Assembly: GCF_000737705.1 (NCBI RefSeq)
Contig: NZ_JPRH01000012.1
Span: forward strand, 115,374-179,373
From: Chryseobacterium soli
GTDB taxonomy: Bacteria > Bacteroidota > Bacteroidia > Flavobacteriales > Weeksellaceae
Direction: 5' to 3'
DNA: 64,000 bases
Shown piece by piece: positions 63,301 through 64,000 of the stretch. A program made the translations under genes and the position numbers. The notes beneath the pieces are model-generated. The model was given only the letters and a program-made list of their open reading frames with translations, was not told where the DNA came from and ran no database searches. The first letter of the stretch is position 1, and each line of letters starts with the position of its first letter.

Positions 63301-63795
63301 ATGAGTATGGTAGGAAATTTACTTCGAGTTACAAAATCTGAACTTGAAGATTATTTAAAAGACAGTTCATTATTGGAAAACAAAATTTATGACGATGAAA
63401 CTGAAAACGAAAATTTAGTTGACATTGATAAATCGTGGGATGGAATTATATTTTTATTAACTGGACAAAGTTTTGCAACTGCGGATAATAATCTAGTAAG
63501 AGTTTTATTTAGTGGACAACTTATTGACGAAGAACAAGAGTTAGGTTATGGTCCAGCTCACTATTTAACACCGGAACAAGTTGCTGAATTAAATAATGAA
63601 ATTTCAACCATTACAATTGCTGACCTAAAACAAAAATTCAATCCTGAAAAAATGAGTGAATTAGAGGTTTATCCAACAATTTGGGACGAAGGAGATGATG
63701 CGTTTGACTATGTTGCTGACGGCTTTTCAACTTTACAAAATGTTTTTGCAGTCGCAACAAAAAACGGAGAAGCAATAATTACGTTTTTAAACTGA
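63301..63795 (+). CDS. YfbM/DUF1877 family protein
   Basis: A 164-residue cytoplasmic protein of the DUF1877 (YfbM) family. MVGNLLRVTKSELEDYL at the start, VDIDKSWDGIIFLLTGQ, LGYGPAHYLTPEQVAELN and IWDEGDDAFDYVADGF are all family landmarks. Length is typical. Function is unknown; such proteins are common as scattered accessory genes. It is framed on the left by GTTAGC (E3) and on the right by a palindrome of the E1 family (E4), an arrangement like a single-gene cassette. Confidence 0.9.
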   Translation: MSMVGNLLRVTKSELEDYLKDSSLLENKIYDDETENENLVDIDKSWDGIIFLLTGQSFATADNNLVRVLFSGQLIDEEQELGYGPAHYLTPEQVAELNNEISTITIADLKQKFNPEKMSELEVYPTIWDEGDDAFDYVADGFSTLQNVFAVATKNGEAIITFLN

Positions 63796-63811
63796 CAAAA
63801 TAGGAAAACAC

Positions 63812-63925
63812 TGCCTGTAACAAGGGTTTTGCAATAGTAGGGTGAAACTGCAAAGTTCAACGGCAGTTCTTCAATTGAACTTTTGTGCAAAAAAAAGTTG
63901 TGCTTCCCTCGCTACTGCACGATTG
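63812..63925. repeat. attC-like imperfect palindrome E4
   Basis: GCCTGTAACAAGGG, then GCAATAGTAGGG (63831-63842) pairing with CCCTCGCTACTGC (63906-63918). The core TGCAAAGTTCAAC, AGTTCTTCAATTGAA, TTGTGCTTC matches palindrome E1 in order and orientation. A right-hand GTTAGC was not found. The remaining 75 bases of the window show nothing definable. Confidence 0.6.
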
Positions 63926-64000
63926 TATAGTGTGACTTTGGCTTTTAGATTATATTATTAGAATGTTTATTTTATAATACTTAAACCACACGAATGGATT

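Noticed and set aside
1..64000. CRISPR arrays, rRNA operons, prophage or transposase genes
   Set aside because: No regularly spaced repeats, rRNA sequence, integrase, transposase or phage structural genes were seen in the window.

Overview
The window reads as chromosome from a Bacteroidota organism of the Flavobacteriia, most probably Chryseobacterium or a close Weeksellaceae relative. Pointers are the AT-rich DNA, promoters of the TTG-N17-20-TAnnTTTG type, two SusC/SusD pairs, a fused CcoN-CcoO oxidase subunit, a lipoprotein TamA variant (TamL), a type IX secretion C-terminal domain and the YidC/PyrG/RnhB/ArgS/GroESL protein types. I assign no species.

Layout. 1-5.0 kb: end of a family 2 glycosyltransferase, tRNA-Gln(TTG), a cold-shock protein with a long leader, an aromatic-type amino acid permease, a DUF308 membrane protein and a small XRE regulator. 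5.1-8.4 kb: a minimal cbb3 oxidase pair (ccoNO fusion, single-haem ccoP). 8.6-16.9 kb: tamB-tamL-yihY, an envelope assembly operon whose first gene starts at TTG. 17.2-29.1 kb, all on the minus strand: argS and two SusC-SusD cassettes. Each cassette is followed by an overlooked gene for a Cys-rich peptide of 43-44 residues with a double-glycine leader, and the peptide gene next to argS is bracketed by a duplication of the argS 5' end and upstream region. 29.6-33.9 kb: rnhB, yidC, pyrG. 34.1-40.5 kb: a lipid-metabolism cluster whose parts match the enterobacterial ynbA, ynbB, ynbD and ynbC genes, with a divergent patatin and a short-chain dehydrogenase inserted. 40.6-48.8 kb: YceI, a small membrane protein, RadA, a metalloprotease-like secreted protein that has lost its zinc site, an ACP phosphodiesterase, DUF6702, HupE-like and an M1 aminopeptidase. 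48.8-54.9 kb: a LytS/LytTR-type two-component system divergent from DUF2490, CitMHS and a dicarboxylate symporter, a plausible carboxylate sensing and uptake module. 55.1-57.2 kb: groES-groEL.

57.2-64 kb is accessory. Downstream of groEL there are three further copies of the groEL 3' end and/or its terminator (59216-59470, 61213-61414, 62200-62250). They shorten and decay with distance and separate small gene blocks: ArsR/ACT/OsmC, DUF5694/DUF6090, and an unknown secreted protein. Superimposed on this are dispersed imperfect palindromes with GCTAAC/GTTAGC ends, arranged like cassette-recombination sites, next to the ArsR-OsmC block and the terminal DUF1877 gene. No integrase, transposase, CRISPR array or rRNA was seen.

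Most notable: (1) the layered groEL-tail insertions, (2) the paired SusCD/double-glycine peptide cassettes with the argS 5' duplication, (3) the attC-like palindromes, and (4) the ynb-like lipid cluster with substituted catalytic residues.
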